From: Rhodocyclales bacterium
GTDB lineage: Bacteria > Pseudomonadota > Gammaproteobacteria > Burkholderiales > Rhodocyclaceae
NCBI GenBank assembly: GCA_021413665.1
Contig: JAIOPW010000013.1
Coordinates: 1 to 9,363, forward strand
Length of the DNA: 9,363 bases
Direction of reading: 5' to 3'
Shown here: positions 1 to 6,322 of the stretch, in pieces
Layout: the number at the start of each line of letters is the position of its first letter
How positions within the stretch are numbered: the first letter of the stretch is position 1
The notes under the pieces: model-generated
What the model saw: the letters and a program-made list of their open reading frames with translations, nothing else
Told to the model about the DNA's origin: nothing
The model's database searches: none
Program-made: the position numbers and the translations under genes

Positions 1-785
1 GGCCCTGGGCGCAAGTGCCGGACCAGACCGTCGCCGAACTCGACCGCACAGCCCTGTCCGCAACCAACGCGGGCCTGGGCCGCTACGGCTCGGCGCCGCG
101 ACGGCAACTGGCCGACCTGTTCACAGTGGCCGAAGAAGCGCTGGTAACCTTCCCCGAACTCGATCACTATGCCGACCGCGGGCCGGCCCGCTACTGGGGC
201 AGCCTCCCCAGCGCAGGCGTCGGATACAAAATCGCCTGGCCGCCGGGTGGCGGCGTCCGCATCTTCGCCTATCTGCGCCGTGAGAGCCCCTACCATGAGG
301 CTATCCTGGCCGCCTTGTGCGCCCTGGGACATGCCGCCGTAGTCTATTTTCCGAACATGCCGGCGGCCTTGGCGACACGCTATTCCGCACCTCATCTGAA
401 CTTTGTTGACCAGCCGGCCGACATCGGGCAAATGACCAGCGAGGCCGATATCGCGATCACCTATGCCAGCCTCGCGACGACAACCGCCTTCCTGCTTGCC
501 GGAAAGCCGCTGTTACTGCTTCCGGGGCATCTGGAGCAGTTTCTCGTAGCGCGCCGCGTCGAAGAAATGGGGGCTGGACGCCTCGTCAATCCTGAGCAGC
601 CGGTGGGCGACTTGCGCACCATGATCGCCGATCTGATCGACAATCCGTCCTGGCACAGCAACGCTATGGCCTTTGCCGCCAAATACGCGGCTTTTGACCA
701 ACGGGCGGTGATTGGAAATCTTGTTCGCCGCATTGACAAGCTGCTTGATGGCCACGATCCAGCTCCAACCAAGGAAAACACATGA
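1..785 (+). CDS. GT-B fold (GT1-type) glycosyltransferase, C-terminal part, 5' truncated by window edge
   Basis: The reading frame is open to the left edge of the window, so the GTG at 15 is probably internal and the true start lies outside. The visible ~260 residues look like the C-terminal nucleotide-sugar-binding half of a GT1/MGT-like glycosyltransferase: a Rossmann-like stretch around residues 81-112 (counting from the GTG at 15), then a segment at about 143-192 with ADIAITYASLATT, AGKPLLLLPGHLEQ and ARRVEEMGAGRLV. In this family the region holds the donor-binding loop, and the E-Q pair after the Pro-Gly-His usually contacts the sugar. No membrane segment is seen, so it is likely a cytoplasmic enzyme moving a sugar from an activated donor; donor and acceptor cannot be read. 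The stop TGA overlaps the ruvA ATG (ATGA at 782-785), so the two are co-transcribed and probably translationally coupled. The pairing with ruvA is unusual, as ruvC is the common upstream neighbour. Confidence 0.72.
   Translation, partial: PWAQVPDQTVAELDRTALSATNAGLGRYGSAPRRQLADLFTVAEEALVTFPELDHYADRGPARYWGSLPSAGVGYKIAWPPGGGVRIFAYLRRESPYHEAILAALCALGHAAVVYFPNMPAALATRYSAPHLNFVDQPADIGQMTSEADIAITYASLATTTAFLLAGKPLLLLPGHLEQFLVARRVEEMGAGRLVNPEQPVGDLRTMIADLIDNPSWHSNAMAFAAKYAAFDQRAVIGNLVRRIDKLLDGHDPAPTKENT
771..776 (+). promoter_or_regulatory. Shine-Dalgarno site for ruvA
   Basis: AAGGAA lies 5 nt before the ruvA ATG at 782, inside the 3' end of the glycosyltransferase gene. It supports the 782 start and independent ribosome loading at the overlapping stop/start. 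Confidence 0.6.
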
Positions 786-1375
786 TCGGTCGCATCAGCG
801 GAATCCTTCTCGAAAAGAACCCGCCCTCCATCACCGTGGATGTGCAGGGGCTCGGCTATGAAGTCGATGTGCCGATGAGCACCTTCTACAACCTGCCGGC
901 GACCGGCGAGAAAGTGGCATTGCATACGCATTTGATCGTGCGCGAGGACGGTCATTTTCTCTATGGGTTCGGCTCTGAAAGCGAGCGCGCCGCCTTCCGC
1001 CAGTTGCTGAAGATTTCCGGCATCGGCGCCCGCACGGCACTGGCCGTGCTCTCGGGCATGTCGGTGACGGAACTGGCGCAGGCGGTGACCCTGCAGGAAG
1101 CCGGCCGCCTGACCAAGGTGCCAGGCATCGGCAAGAAGACGGCGGAACGCCTGTTGCTGGAACTGCGCGACCGGCTGCCGAAAACGCTATCCGCCGGAGG
1201 CGCAAGAGTCGGCGCTGGCGAGACGGCGAATGGCGCCGTCTCCGACATCATGAACGCCCTGCTTGCGCTCGGTTACAACGAACGCGAGGCGCTCTCGGCA
1301 ATGAAGGGACAGGCTCCCGACCTTTCCGTTTCCGACGGCATCCGGGCGGCGCTGAAGCTGCTTTCAAAATCTTGA
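782..1375 (+). CDS. ruvA: Holliday junction branch migration protein RuvA
   Basis: RuvA forms tetramers that bind the four-way Holliday junction and recruit the RuvB motors for branch migration; RuvC then resolves the junction. The 197-residue product has the normal family length. Domain I (OB fold, about 1-63) begins with the characteristic MIGRISG. Domain II has two helix-hairpin-helix motifs, KISGIG at 77-82 and KVPGIGKK at 112-119, which contact the DNA backbone. After a Gly/Ala-rich flexible linker (about 134-152), domain III (about 153-197, SDIMNALLALGYNEREA) is the RuvB-binding three-helix module. The ATG start is supported by an AAGGAA Shine-Dalgarno and by the 4-nt overlap with the upstream glycosyltransferase. 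ruvB follows after a 226-bp gap, much longer than the short ruvA-ruvB spacing usual in an operon. No clear LexA-type SOS box is visible upstream. Confidence 0.97.
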   Translation: MIGRISGILLEKNPPSITVDVQGLGYEVDVPMSTFYNLPATGEKVALHTHLIVREDGHFLYGFGSESERAAFRQLLKISGIGARTALAVLSGMSVTELAQAVTLQEAGRLTKVPGIGKKTAERLLLELRDRLPKTLSAGGARVGAGETANGAVSDIMNALLALGYNEREALSAMKGQAPDLSVSDGIRAALKLLSKS

Positions 1376-1472
1376 TGAGTCGGCTCGGCTCACGATCATG
1401 ACGATGAGCGCCACCTCGACGATGAAAGCCGTGCCGCTTCCCCCTCACCCCCAGCCCGCGCTCTGCGCCCCA

Positions 1473-1496
1473 CGGCCGGCTTTGCACAGCCGGCCG
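1473..1496. repeat. Inverted repeat / hairpin, 9-bp stem, 6-nt loop
   Basis: CGGCCGGCT pairs exactly with AGCCGGCCG across the loop TTGCAC. The stem is very GC-rich and would be stable in RNA. No T-run follows, so it is not a classical intrinsic terminator; it could attenuate transcription between ruvA and ruvB or belong to a palindromic repeat element. Confidence 0.7.
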
Positions 1497-1506
1497 GCTC
1501 ACGCGG

Positions 1507-1524
1507 CGCGAAGCATGCTTCGCG
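1507..1524. repeat. Perfect 18-bp palindrome
   Basis: CGCGAAGCATGCTTCGCG is identical to its own reverse complement. With no loop bases it suits a dimeric protein-binding site or an element end better than an RNA terminator, although in RNA it could still fold around a 4-nt loop with a 7-bp stem. It lies 10 bp after the hairpin at 1473-1496. Confidence 0.75.
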
Positions 1525-1563
1525 AAACCCCGCCTTCGCCCCGCCAGGGTAGAGGGGAGCATT

Positions 1564-1587
1564 GTGAGTCGCTGGCGCGACTTTCAC
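1564..1587. repeat. Imperfect inverted repeat just upstream of ruvB
   Basis: GTGAGTCGC can pair with GCGAC and TCAC across the loop TGGC, giving a 5-bp inner and a 4-bp outer stem with a TT bulge at 1582-1583. It ends 14 nt before the ruvB ATG and overlaps where a ruvB promoter would lie, so it could be an operator or an mRNA leader structure. No function is shown by the sequence. Confidence 0.4.
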
Positions 1588-1601
1588 ACTAAACTGCCCA
1601 C

Positions 1602-2669
1602 ATGAGCATCCAGACCGACAAGTTCGCCGATCCCCTGCCCGAGCGCCTGGTCTCTGCGGACAAGGAGTCCGCGCAGGAAGACGCGCTGGAGCGCGCCCTG
1701 CGGCCCAAGCGGCTGGCCGATTACGTCGGCCAGCAGAAGATCCGCGGCCAGCTCGAAATCTTCATCGAGGCCGCCAAGCGACGCGCCGAATCGATGGACC
1801 ATGTCCTGCTGTTCGGGCCGCCGGGACTGGGCAAGACCACCCTGGCGCACATCATCGCCCGCGAGATGGGCGTCAATCTGCGTCAGACTTCGGGGCCGGT
1901 GCTGGAGCGCGCCGGTGACCTGGCCGCAATGCTGACCAACCTCGAACCAAACGACGTGCTGTTCATCGACGAAATCCATCGCCTCTCACCGGTGGTCGAG
2001 GAAATCCTCTACCCCGCGCTGGAGGATTTCCAGATCGACATCATGATCGGCGAAGGGCCCTCGGCGCGCTCGGTCAAGCTCGACCTGCCGCCCTTCACCC
2101 TGATCGGCGCCACCACCCGCGCCGGGATGCTGACCAACCCGCTGCGCGACCGCTTCGGCATCGTCGCCCGCCTGGAGTTCTACTCGCCGGAAGAACTCGC
2201 CCTCATCGTGCGACGCTCGGCCCACCTGCTCAACTGCGACATTGTCGAAGAAGGTGCTGTTGAAATCGCCCGGCGCTCACGAGGCACGCCGCGCGTCTCC
2301 AACCGCCTGCTGCGCCGCGTGCGGGACTTTGCCGACGTCAAGGCCGATGGAAAAATCACCCGCGGCGTCGCCGATGCGGCGCTGACGATGCTCGACGTCG
2401 ACCACCTGGGCCTCGACGTCATGGACAGGAAGCTGCTGGGCGCGATACTTGAAAAATTCGGCGGCGGGCCCGTGGGTGTGGACAATCTCGCGGCGGCCAT
2501 CGGCGAAGCGCGCGATACGATCGAGGATGTGCTGGAACCCTACCTGATCCAACAGGGCTATTTGCAGCGCACGCCGCGCGGTCGGGTGGCGACGGCCAGC
2601 ATCTGGAAGCATTTCGGACTGGATAGCCCAACCGGTGGCAGCCGTGAACTTTGGAACGAGGGCATGTGA
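1602..2669 (+). CDS. ruvB: Holliday junction branch migration ATPase RuvB
   Basis: RuvB is the hexameric AAA+ motor that pumps DNA through the RuvA-bound Holliday junction. The 355-residue product has normal length. It shows the RuvB-type start of the ATPase core (ALRPKRLADYVGQ, about 32-44), Walker A GPPGLGKTT at 72-80, Walker B LFIDEIH at 120-126, sensor 1 GATTR at 169-173 and the arginine-finger region RDRFG at 182-186. Sensor 2 GTPRVSNRLLRRVRD (228-242) and the C-terminal winged helix with GYLQRTPRGR (319-328) follow. All key residues are present. No Shine-Dalgarno is visible before the ATG at 1602; a 4/6 -10-like hexamer ends 6 nt upstream. Its TGA is overlapped by the GTG of the first GT2 glycosyltransferase (GTGA, 2666-2669), tying that gene to ruvB expression. 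Confidence 0.98.
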   Translation: MSIQTDKFADPLPERLVSADKESAQEDALERALRPKRLADYVGQQKIRGQLEIFIEAAKRRAESMDHVLLFGPPGLGKTTLAHIIAREMGVNLRQTSGPVLERAGDLAAMLTNLEPNDVLFIDEIHRLSPVVEEILYPALEDFQIDIMIGEGPSARSVKLDLPPFTLIGATTRAGMLTNPLRDRFGIVARLEFYSPEELALIVRRSAHLLNCDIVEEGAVEIARRSRGTPRVSNRLLRRVRDFADVKADGKITRGVADAALTMLDVDHLGLDVMDRKLLGAILEKFGGGPVGVDNLAAAIGEARDTIEDVLEPYLIQQGYLQRTPRGRVATASIWKHFGLDSPTGGSRELWNEGM

Positions 2670-3523
2670 GCGATCCGGCCCTGCAGCCACTTTCCATCAT
2701 CGTTACCTGCAAGGGACGCCTCGATCATCTGAAGCAGTCCCTGCCGCGAATGGCGGCACAGACCGGTTGCGAGTGCATTGTCGTCGATTACGAATGCCCG
2801 GATGGTGCAGCACAGTGGGTCCGCGAAAGTCACCCGCACGTCAAAACAGTCGAAGTCCGGAACGTACCCAGGTTCAATGTGGCCCGGGCCCGCAATCTCG
2901 GTGCCAAAGCGGCTACACGCGAATGGCTGGCGTTTCTTGATGCCGATATCCTGATCGAACCAGGCTTCTCATCGACCCTTGCCGGACTGCTCGGCCACGG
3001 CCGGTACTTTCGCCCGGCGCCGCTGAGCCGCGGAACCTGCGGCAGCGTTGTCTGCCATCGTGGCGATTTCTTCGCGCTGGCAGGCTACGACGAAACACTC
3101 GAAGGCTACGGTGGAGAGGACAACGATCTGTATTTCCGCCTCAATCATTTCGGGCGTTCCCGCATGTCGTTCGATGCCGGGCTGCTGCGGTCGATTCCAC
3201 ACGATGACCATCTGCGTTCCGCGCATCACGAAATCGCCGGCATCGAACTCAACCGGCTGATCAACGCCTCCTACAACCATATCAAGTACGACCTGATGCG
3301 GGAGTCGGGACAAAACGTTCTGCCGGCCGAGACGCGACGTGCAATCTATGCCGAAGTAAAAATGACGCTGGTCGAAAACTGGCGGCGGGGAGAACGCGCG
3401 GGCCGCATCAACATCACGTTGCCGGTTCGGCATGTCATACCCGTACCCGGGGGCTGGGCGATACGGCGCCGGTGGACATTCGATATCGAACCGATCGTCG
3501 GACAGCCCGCCAACACCCAATGA
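2666..3523 (+). CDS. GT2-type (GT-A fold) glycosyltransferase, tandem copy 1
   Basis: The 285-residue product reads as a GT-A glycosyltransferase of the GT2 type. The N-terminal nucleotide-sugar fold starts with SIIVTCKGRLDHL (10-22), then CIVVDYECPDG (37-47) and NVARARNLGA (71-80). The metal/donor DXD is in AFLDADIL (89-96). A second half resembles the GT7-like C-terminal module: HRGDFFALAGYDETLEGYGG followed by EDNDLYFRL (131-159), where the ED-D cluster is the expected acceptor/catalytic part. No membrane span is visible, so a soluble cytoplasmic enzyme is likely; donor and acceptor are unknown. I choose GTG 2666 because MSDPALQPLS aligns with the MSQSLS start of the next gene and because it overlaps the ruvB stop; a TTG at 2651 is the alternative. 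GAGGG at 2658-2662 is a close-spaced Shine-Dalgarno candidate. Confidence 0.85.
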   Translation: MSDPALQPLSIIVTCKGRLDHLKQSLPRMAAQTGCECIVVDYECPDGAAQWVRESHPHVKTVEVRNVPRFNVARARNLGAKAATREWLAFLDADILIEPGFSSTLAGLLGHGRYFRPAPLSRGTCGSVVCHRGDFFALAGYDETLEGYGGEDNDLYFRLNHFGRSRMSFDAGLLRSIPHDDHLRSAHHEIAGIELNRLINASYNHIKYDLMRESGQNVLPAETRRAIYAEVKMTLVENWRRGERAGRINITLPVRHVIPVPGGWAIRRRWTFDIEPIVGQPANTQ

Positions 3524-4350
3524 GCCAAAGCCTTTCACTGATCACCACTTGCAAGGGTCGCCTGCATCATCTGCGGACAACACTGCCGCTGATGACGGTC
3601 CAGGCCGATGCGGAATGCATTGTCGTCGACTATGGCTGTCCGCAGGGAACAGGAGACTGGGTGGCGGCAAACTATCCCATGGTCAGGGTCGTCAAGGTCA
3701 ATGACGATCCGACATTCAACCAATGCCGGGCCAGGAATCTGGGCGCCATCGCCGCGAGCACACCACTGTTTTGTTTCATCGACGCGGACATCTTGCTTGC
3801 ACCCGAATTTTCATCCCGCATCAGCCGCGATTGCGCCGAGAAAACCTTTCTTCGGGCACGGCCCGTGACCATGGAAACCTGGGGAACCTTTGCCTGCCGA
3901 CGCGAGGATTTCTGGCGTGTTGGCGGTTATGATGAAATCTACGAAGGGTGGGGCGCGTCGCCCGAAGACCTATACCTGAGACTTGCCGCCGATGGATGTT
4001 CAGGAAAGCATTTTCCCGGAAACCTCATTTCCAGCATTCCGCATGGCGATGATGAACGCACCGCTTATTACGACAACAAGGATCGCTGGTGGCAACACCG
4101 GATCAACTCCCTCTACCTGATCGCCAAGCTCGACGTGATGAAGCTGCTGGGAACGGAATTGTCTCAGGAGCAGAGAAAGGCGCTCTATGCCCAGGCCAAC
4201 CGTGCAATCGATGCCGCCCGCGTCTCCGCACAAAATCGGGCGCATCTTGAAATAGACTTGGAAGATGCAACGACGCGCGCCATGAACCTTCTCATTCGCC
4301 TCGATCGCAAGCTCAGTTATTCGATCCGCTGGTCAAATCCGTCGCCGTAA
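3520..4350 (+). CDS. GT2-type (GT-A fold) glycosyltransferase, tandem copy 2
   Basis: This 276-residue protein is a paralogue of the preceding gene. Shared landmarks are TCKGRLHHL (10-18), AECIVVDYGCP (31-41), CRARNLGA (69-76), the DXD in FIDADILL (87-94), CRRED-FWRVGGYDE (127-139) and SPEDLYLRL (147-155), then SIPHGDDER. The acceptor-side motif differs from copy 1: GWGASPEDLYLRL here against GYGGEDNDLYFRL there. The C-terminal thirds diverge strongly and end in a basic tail. ATG 3520 overlaps the TGA of copy 1 (ATGA, 3520-3523) and is preferred over an in-frame upstream start at 3472, which would add a tail absent from copy 1. No clear Shine-Dalgarno is seen, fitting translational coupling. 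Part of the gene is visibly poorer in GC than the ruv/tol genes (29/60 in 4021-4080 against 44/60 in ruvB 2101-2160). Confidence 0.85.
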   Translation: MSQSLSLITTCKGRLHHLRTTLPLMTVQADAECIVVDYGCPQGTGDWVAANYPMVRVVKVNDDPTFNQCRARNLGAIAASTPLFCFIDADILLAPEFSSRISRDCAEKTFLRARPVTMETWGTFACRREDFWRVGGYDEIYEGWGASPEDLYLRLAADGCSGKHFPGNLISSIPHGDDERTAYYDNKDRWWQHRINSLYLIAKLDVMKLLGTELSQEQRKALYAQANRAIDAARVSAQNRAHLEIDLEDATTRAMNLLIRLDRKLSYSIRWSNPSP

Positions 4351-4390
4351 AGCGCCATCCCCAACCGGCAACCCGCGACATGCCAGGCCA

Positions 4391-4987
4391 TCAAACACCT
4401 GCCTCCCGACAGTCGGGCCGGGCGGTCCGGTTGTCGTGTCCAAACAGTGCCGGGTCCAGATTCCAGTCAGCGGGCAGGAAACCGGCAAGCTTCTCCGGTT
4501 GGTCGCGATCCAGATCGTATACGAGCAGTCGTCCGGGCCGGGACGCAAAGAAACCGAGAATCCGCGCATGATGCTCGTACCATTCACGTATCCAGTGGCG
4601 CCGCACGGCGGCTTCGTCGGGTAGCGCGAAAACTGATTGGTAGCGCGCTACCATTCCATGCCTGACTCGACTTTCGACCCAATCCGAGCAATTGCGCGTG
4701 TTGAGCACGTAGTAGGCATCAGGATGCCATCGGTAGAGAATGTCGATGGCTTTGTATGGCTCGATCAGAACCTGGTGCGTCAAATGAATCATGTCGGTGA
4801 AGGCCGTGATACCGGGATAGTCGAGGACGGGGTCCTCGCCTTGCCTCATGCGCGCATGGATGCGGACGGCAAGCTCGCCGCTCTGCCAATGAACCGACGG
4901 GATCCCGTTCCCGAGGAAAAAATTGTGCAGGCTCGACGTGCCGCACTTGTTGAATCCGATCTGGAAAACCCGCGTCTGCCGACTCAC
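4391..4987 (-). CDS. PAPS-dependent sulfotransferase family protein
   Basis: The 198-residue product has both cofactor signatures of sulfotransferases, which move a sulfuryl group from PAPS onto a hydroxyl or amine. The N-terminal 5'-phosphosulfate loop is GFNKCGTSSLHNFF (11-24), with Lys14 in the catalytic position. The 3'-phosphate site is LNTRNCSDWVESRVRH (95-110), with Arg98 and Ser106 eight residues apart, the spacing known from SULT enzymes. No membrane anchor or signal is seen, so it looks soluble. It is short for the family (many are 220-300 residues) but complete from loop to C-terminal region. The GTG start at 4987 has GAAGG 7 nt upstream on the minus strand. It is convergent with the GT2 pair (40-bp gap) and divergent from ybgC. 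Next to glycosyltransferases, a carbohydrate acceptor is the likeliest guess. Confidence 0.85.
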   Translation of the reverse strand: MSRQTRVFQIGFNKCGTSSLHNFFLGNGIPSVHWQSGELAVRIHARMRQGEDPVLDYPGITAFTDMIHLTHQVLIEPYKAIDILYRWHPDAYYVLNTRNCSDWVESRVRHGMVARYQSVFALPDEAAVRRHWIREWYEHHARILGFFASRPGRLLVYDLDRDQPEKLAGFLPADWNLDPALFGHDNRTARPDCREAGV

Positions 4988-4994
4988 TTCAGCG

Positions 4995-4999
4995 CCTTC
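4995..4999 (-). promoter_or_regulatory. Shine-Dalgarno site for the sulfotransferase
   Basis: Read on the minus strand this is GAAGG, 7 nt before the GTG at 4987. It supports the GTG start; the first in-frame stop upstream is only about 12 codons away (5021-5023) and no ATG precedes. Confidence 0.5.
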
Positions 5000-5195
5000 G
5001 CATTGCCACGAAGGGATACGCTAGCCGCCTCGCTTCCATTGCCATGCAGAACGGAACTGGCAATCGCGGCGGGCTTCGGCCGCCTCGCCGCCGTCGAACT
5101 GGCGCCAGAACGGCCAAGTGGGTTATGTCGAGTCATTGTTGTCAAGCACAGTGGTCAGGCCGGATTGTAGGAGATGGCATGCGGTAGCGGCAATG

Positions 5196-5201
5196 TACAA
5201 T
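5196..5201 (+). promoter_or_regulatory. Possible -10 box for ybgC-tolQRA
   Basis: TACAAT matches TATAAT at five of six positions and ends 6 nt before the ATG at 5208. No good -35 hexamer is found 16-18 nt upstream. If used, transcription would begin about at the start codon, giving a leaderless or near-leaderless mRNA. Confidence 0.35.
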
Positions 5202-5207
5202 TGCCTG

Positions 5208-5645
5208 ATGGTTGACAGTATTTGCAGCAGCGGCTCCTGGCCAGCGATCTCGATGCGCGTCTACTACGAAGACACCGACGCCGCAGGCATCGTCTATTAC
5301 GCCAACTACCTGAGGTTCCTCGAGCGCGGGCGCACCGAGTTGCTGCGCACCCTCGGACATGACCAGAACGTCCTGATGAAAGAAGGCATCGCCTTCGCCG
5401 TGCGCTCGGTCAATGCCGAATTCCTCAAACCGGCCAGACTTGACGACCTGCTGACGGTTGAAACCACGATCGCCGCAATGGGCCGCGCGCAAGCGACATT
5501 TGCCCAGCGCATCCTGCGCGGCAGCGAACTGCTGCTTGATGCGAAAATACGCGTCGCCTGCATCGATCCGGCACGTGGCAAGCCGATGCCGATGCCGCTT
5601 ACCATCCACGAACAGCTTTCAGCCCTGCCGGGACCTTCGCAATGA
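5208..5645 (+). CDS. ybgC: Acyl-CoA thioesterase YbgC, Tol-Pal associated
   Basis: YbgC is a cytoplasmic hot-dog-fold thioesterase that hydrolyses acyl-CoA substrates and is the usual first gene of the tol-pal operon. The 145-residue product carries the family signature YYEDTDAAGIVYYANYLRF (19-37), with Asp24 or its near neighbour Asp22 as the catalytic acid, then ERGRTELLR (39-47), AFAVRSVNAEFLKPARLDD (62-80) and a normal C-terminus. ATG 5208 gives 15 residues before the conserved MRVYYEDT, similar to the E. coli protein; ATG 5253, directly at MRVYYEDT, is a shorter alternative. Neither has a clear Shine-Dalgarno. The TGA overlaps the tolQ ATG (ATGA, 5642-5645), as expected for a tightly coupled operon. 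Confidence 0.93.
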   Translation: MVDSICSSGSWPAISMRVYYEDTDAAGIVYYANYLRFLERGRTELLRTLGHDQNVLMKEGIAFAVRSVNAEFLKPARLDDLLTVETTIAAMGRAQATFAQRILRGSELLLDAKIRVACIDPARGKPMPMPLTIHEQLSALPGPSQ

Positions 5646-6319
5646 ACGTGACCCAAGACCTTTCCATCATCGAACTCATCATCCACGCCAGCCTGGTGGT
5701 CAAGCTGGTGATGCTGCTGCTGACGCTGGTGTCGCTGACTTCGTGGTACTGGATCTTCCGCAAGGCCTTCGCGATACGCGACGCGCGCAGCAAGACCGAC
5801 AGGTTCGAGCGCGATTTCTGGAGCGGCGGCGACCTCAACGAGCTCTACCAGAGTGCCGTCAATGACCGCCATCACAGCGGCGCGCTGGAGCGCATCTTCG
5901 AGGCCGGCTACCGCGAATTCAACAAGCTGCGCGGGCAGAAGATCATCGACCCGACCGCCGTGGTCGACGGCGCACGGCGCGCGATGCGGGCCACATACCA
6001 GCGCGAGATCGACGACCTCGAAGCGCACCTGGCCTTTCTCGCCTCGGTCGGCTCGGTCTCGCCCTATGTCGGCCTGTTCGGCACCGTGTGGGGCATCATG
6101 CACGCCTTCCGCGGACTGGCCAACATGAGTACCGCAACCCTCTCCGCTGTGGCCCCCGGCATTGCCGAGGCGCTGGTCGCCACCGCCATCGGCCTCTTCG
6201 CCGCGATACCCGCCGTGATCGCCTACAACCGCTTTGCCCATGACGTCGATCGCCTCGCCGTGCGCTTCGAGAGCTTCACGGAAGAGTTCTCCAACATCCT
6301 GCAGCGGCAGACGCGCTGA
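5642..6319 (+). CDS. tolQ: Tol-Pal system proton-channel protein TolQ
   Basis: TolQ is an inner-membrane protein of the MotA/TolQ/ExbB family; with TolR it forms the proton-driven motor that energises TolA for outer-membrane constriction at division and lipid homeostasis. The 225-residue product has the normal length and three hydrophobic spans, about 10-38, 129-155 and 168-195, with a large cytoplasmic loop between the first two. Conserved pieces visible are GLFGTVWGIM (144-153), APGIAEALVATAIGLFAAIP (171-190) and AVIAYNRF (191-198), which line the channel. The start overlaps ybgC by 4 nt. Normally tolR follows at once; here another gene starts 3 nt after the tolQ stop and separates the two motor subunits by about 770 nt. 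Confidence 0.97.
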   Translation: MNVTQDLSIIELIIHASLVVKLVMLLLTLVSLTSWYWIFRKAFAIRDARSKTDRFERDFWSGGDLNELYQSAVNDRHHSGALERIFEAGYREFNKLRGQKIIDPTAVVDGARRAMRATYQREIDDLEAHLAFLASVGSVSPYVGLFGTVWGIMHAFRGLANMSTATLSAVAPGIAEALVATAIGLFAAIPAVIAYNRFAHDVDRLAVRFESFTEEFSNILQRQTR

Positions 6320-6322
6320 GCC

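Larger units (their letters stand above)
1376..1601. other. ruvA-ruvB intergenic region rich in inverted repeats
   Basis: This 226-bp gap carries no convincing gene. It holds a 9-bp-stem hairpin (1473-1496), an 18-bp perfect palindrome (1507-1524) and a third hairpin (1564-1587). The core is bracketed by a C-rich pyrimidine tract (CCCCTCACCCCCAGCCC from 1441) and a roughly complementary G-rich tract (AGAGGGGAGC, 1551-1560). This arrangement resembles the palindromic intergenic repeat elements found in many copies in GC-rich proteobacterial genomes, here possibly one copy with an interior insertion or expansion. Whether it is repeated elsewhere cannot be seen from one window. It may also host the ruvB promoter: TAAACT at 1590-1595 is a 4/6 match to a -10 box and ends 6 nt before the ruvB ATG. 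Confidence 0.55.
4988..5207. promoter_or_regulatory. Divergent intergenic region between sulfotransferase and ybgC with repeated ATTGCCA words
   Basis: This 220-bp gap must hold the promoters of the minus-strand sulfotransferase and of the tol operon. CATTGCCAYG occurs as a direct repeat at 5001-5010 and 5037-5046; the inverse TGGCAAT is at 5058-5064, making a 7-bp inverted repeat with the second copy. A shorter ATTGCC is at 5200-5205 next to the ybgC start. A 10-bp palindrome CTGGCGCCAG sits at 5099-5108. These could be regulator sites, but the words are short. No open frame here looks coding. Confidence 0.45.

Noticed and set aside
1398..1592. Possible small 64-residue protein gene between ruvA and ruvB
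   Set aside because: The frame runs through the hairpins and palindrome, the product is low-complexity Pro/Arg/His-rich, and there is no clear Shine-Dalgarno.
1590..1601. SOS (LexA) box before ruvB
   Set aside because: No CTGT-N8-ACAG-like dyad is present near ruvB or ruvA; only the unrelated hairpins are seen.
3472..3519. Upstream in-frame start for the second GT2 gene
   Set aside because: It would add 16 residues absent from the paralogue and overlap copy 1 by about 50 nt, while ATG 3520 gives a standard ATGA overlap and matching N-termini.
4351..4390. Bidirectional terminator between the convergent GT2 and sulfotransferase genes
   Set aside because: The 40-bp gap has no inverted repeat of useful length and no T-run on either strand.
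4637..5170. Plus-strand open frame opposite the sulfotransferase
   Set aside because: It covers the sulfotransferase gene in antisense, shows no motif, and the minus-strand product has two clear PAPS-binding signatures.
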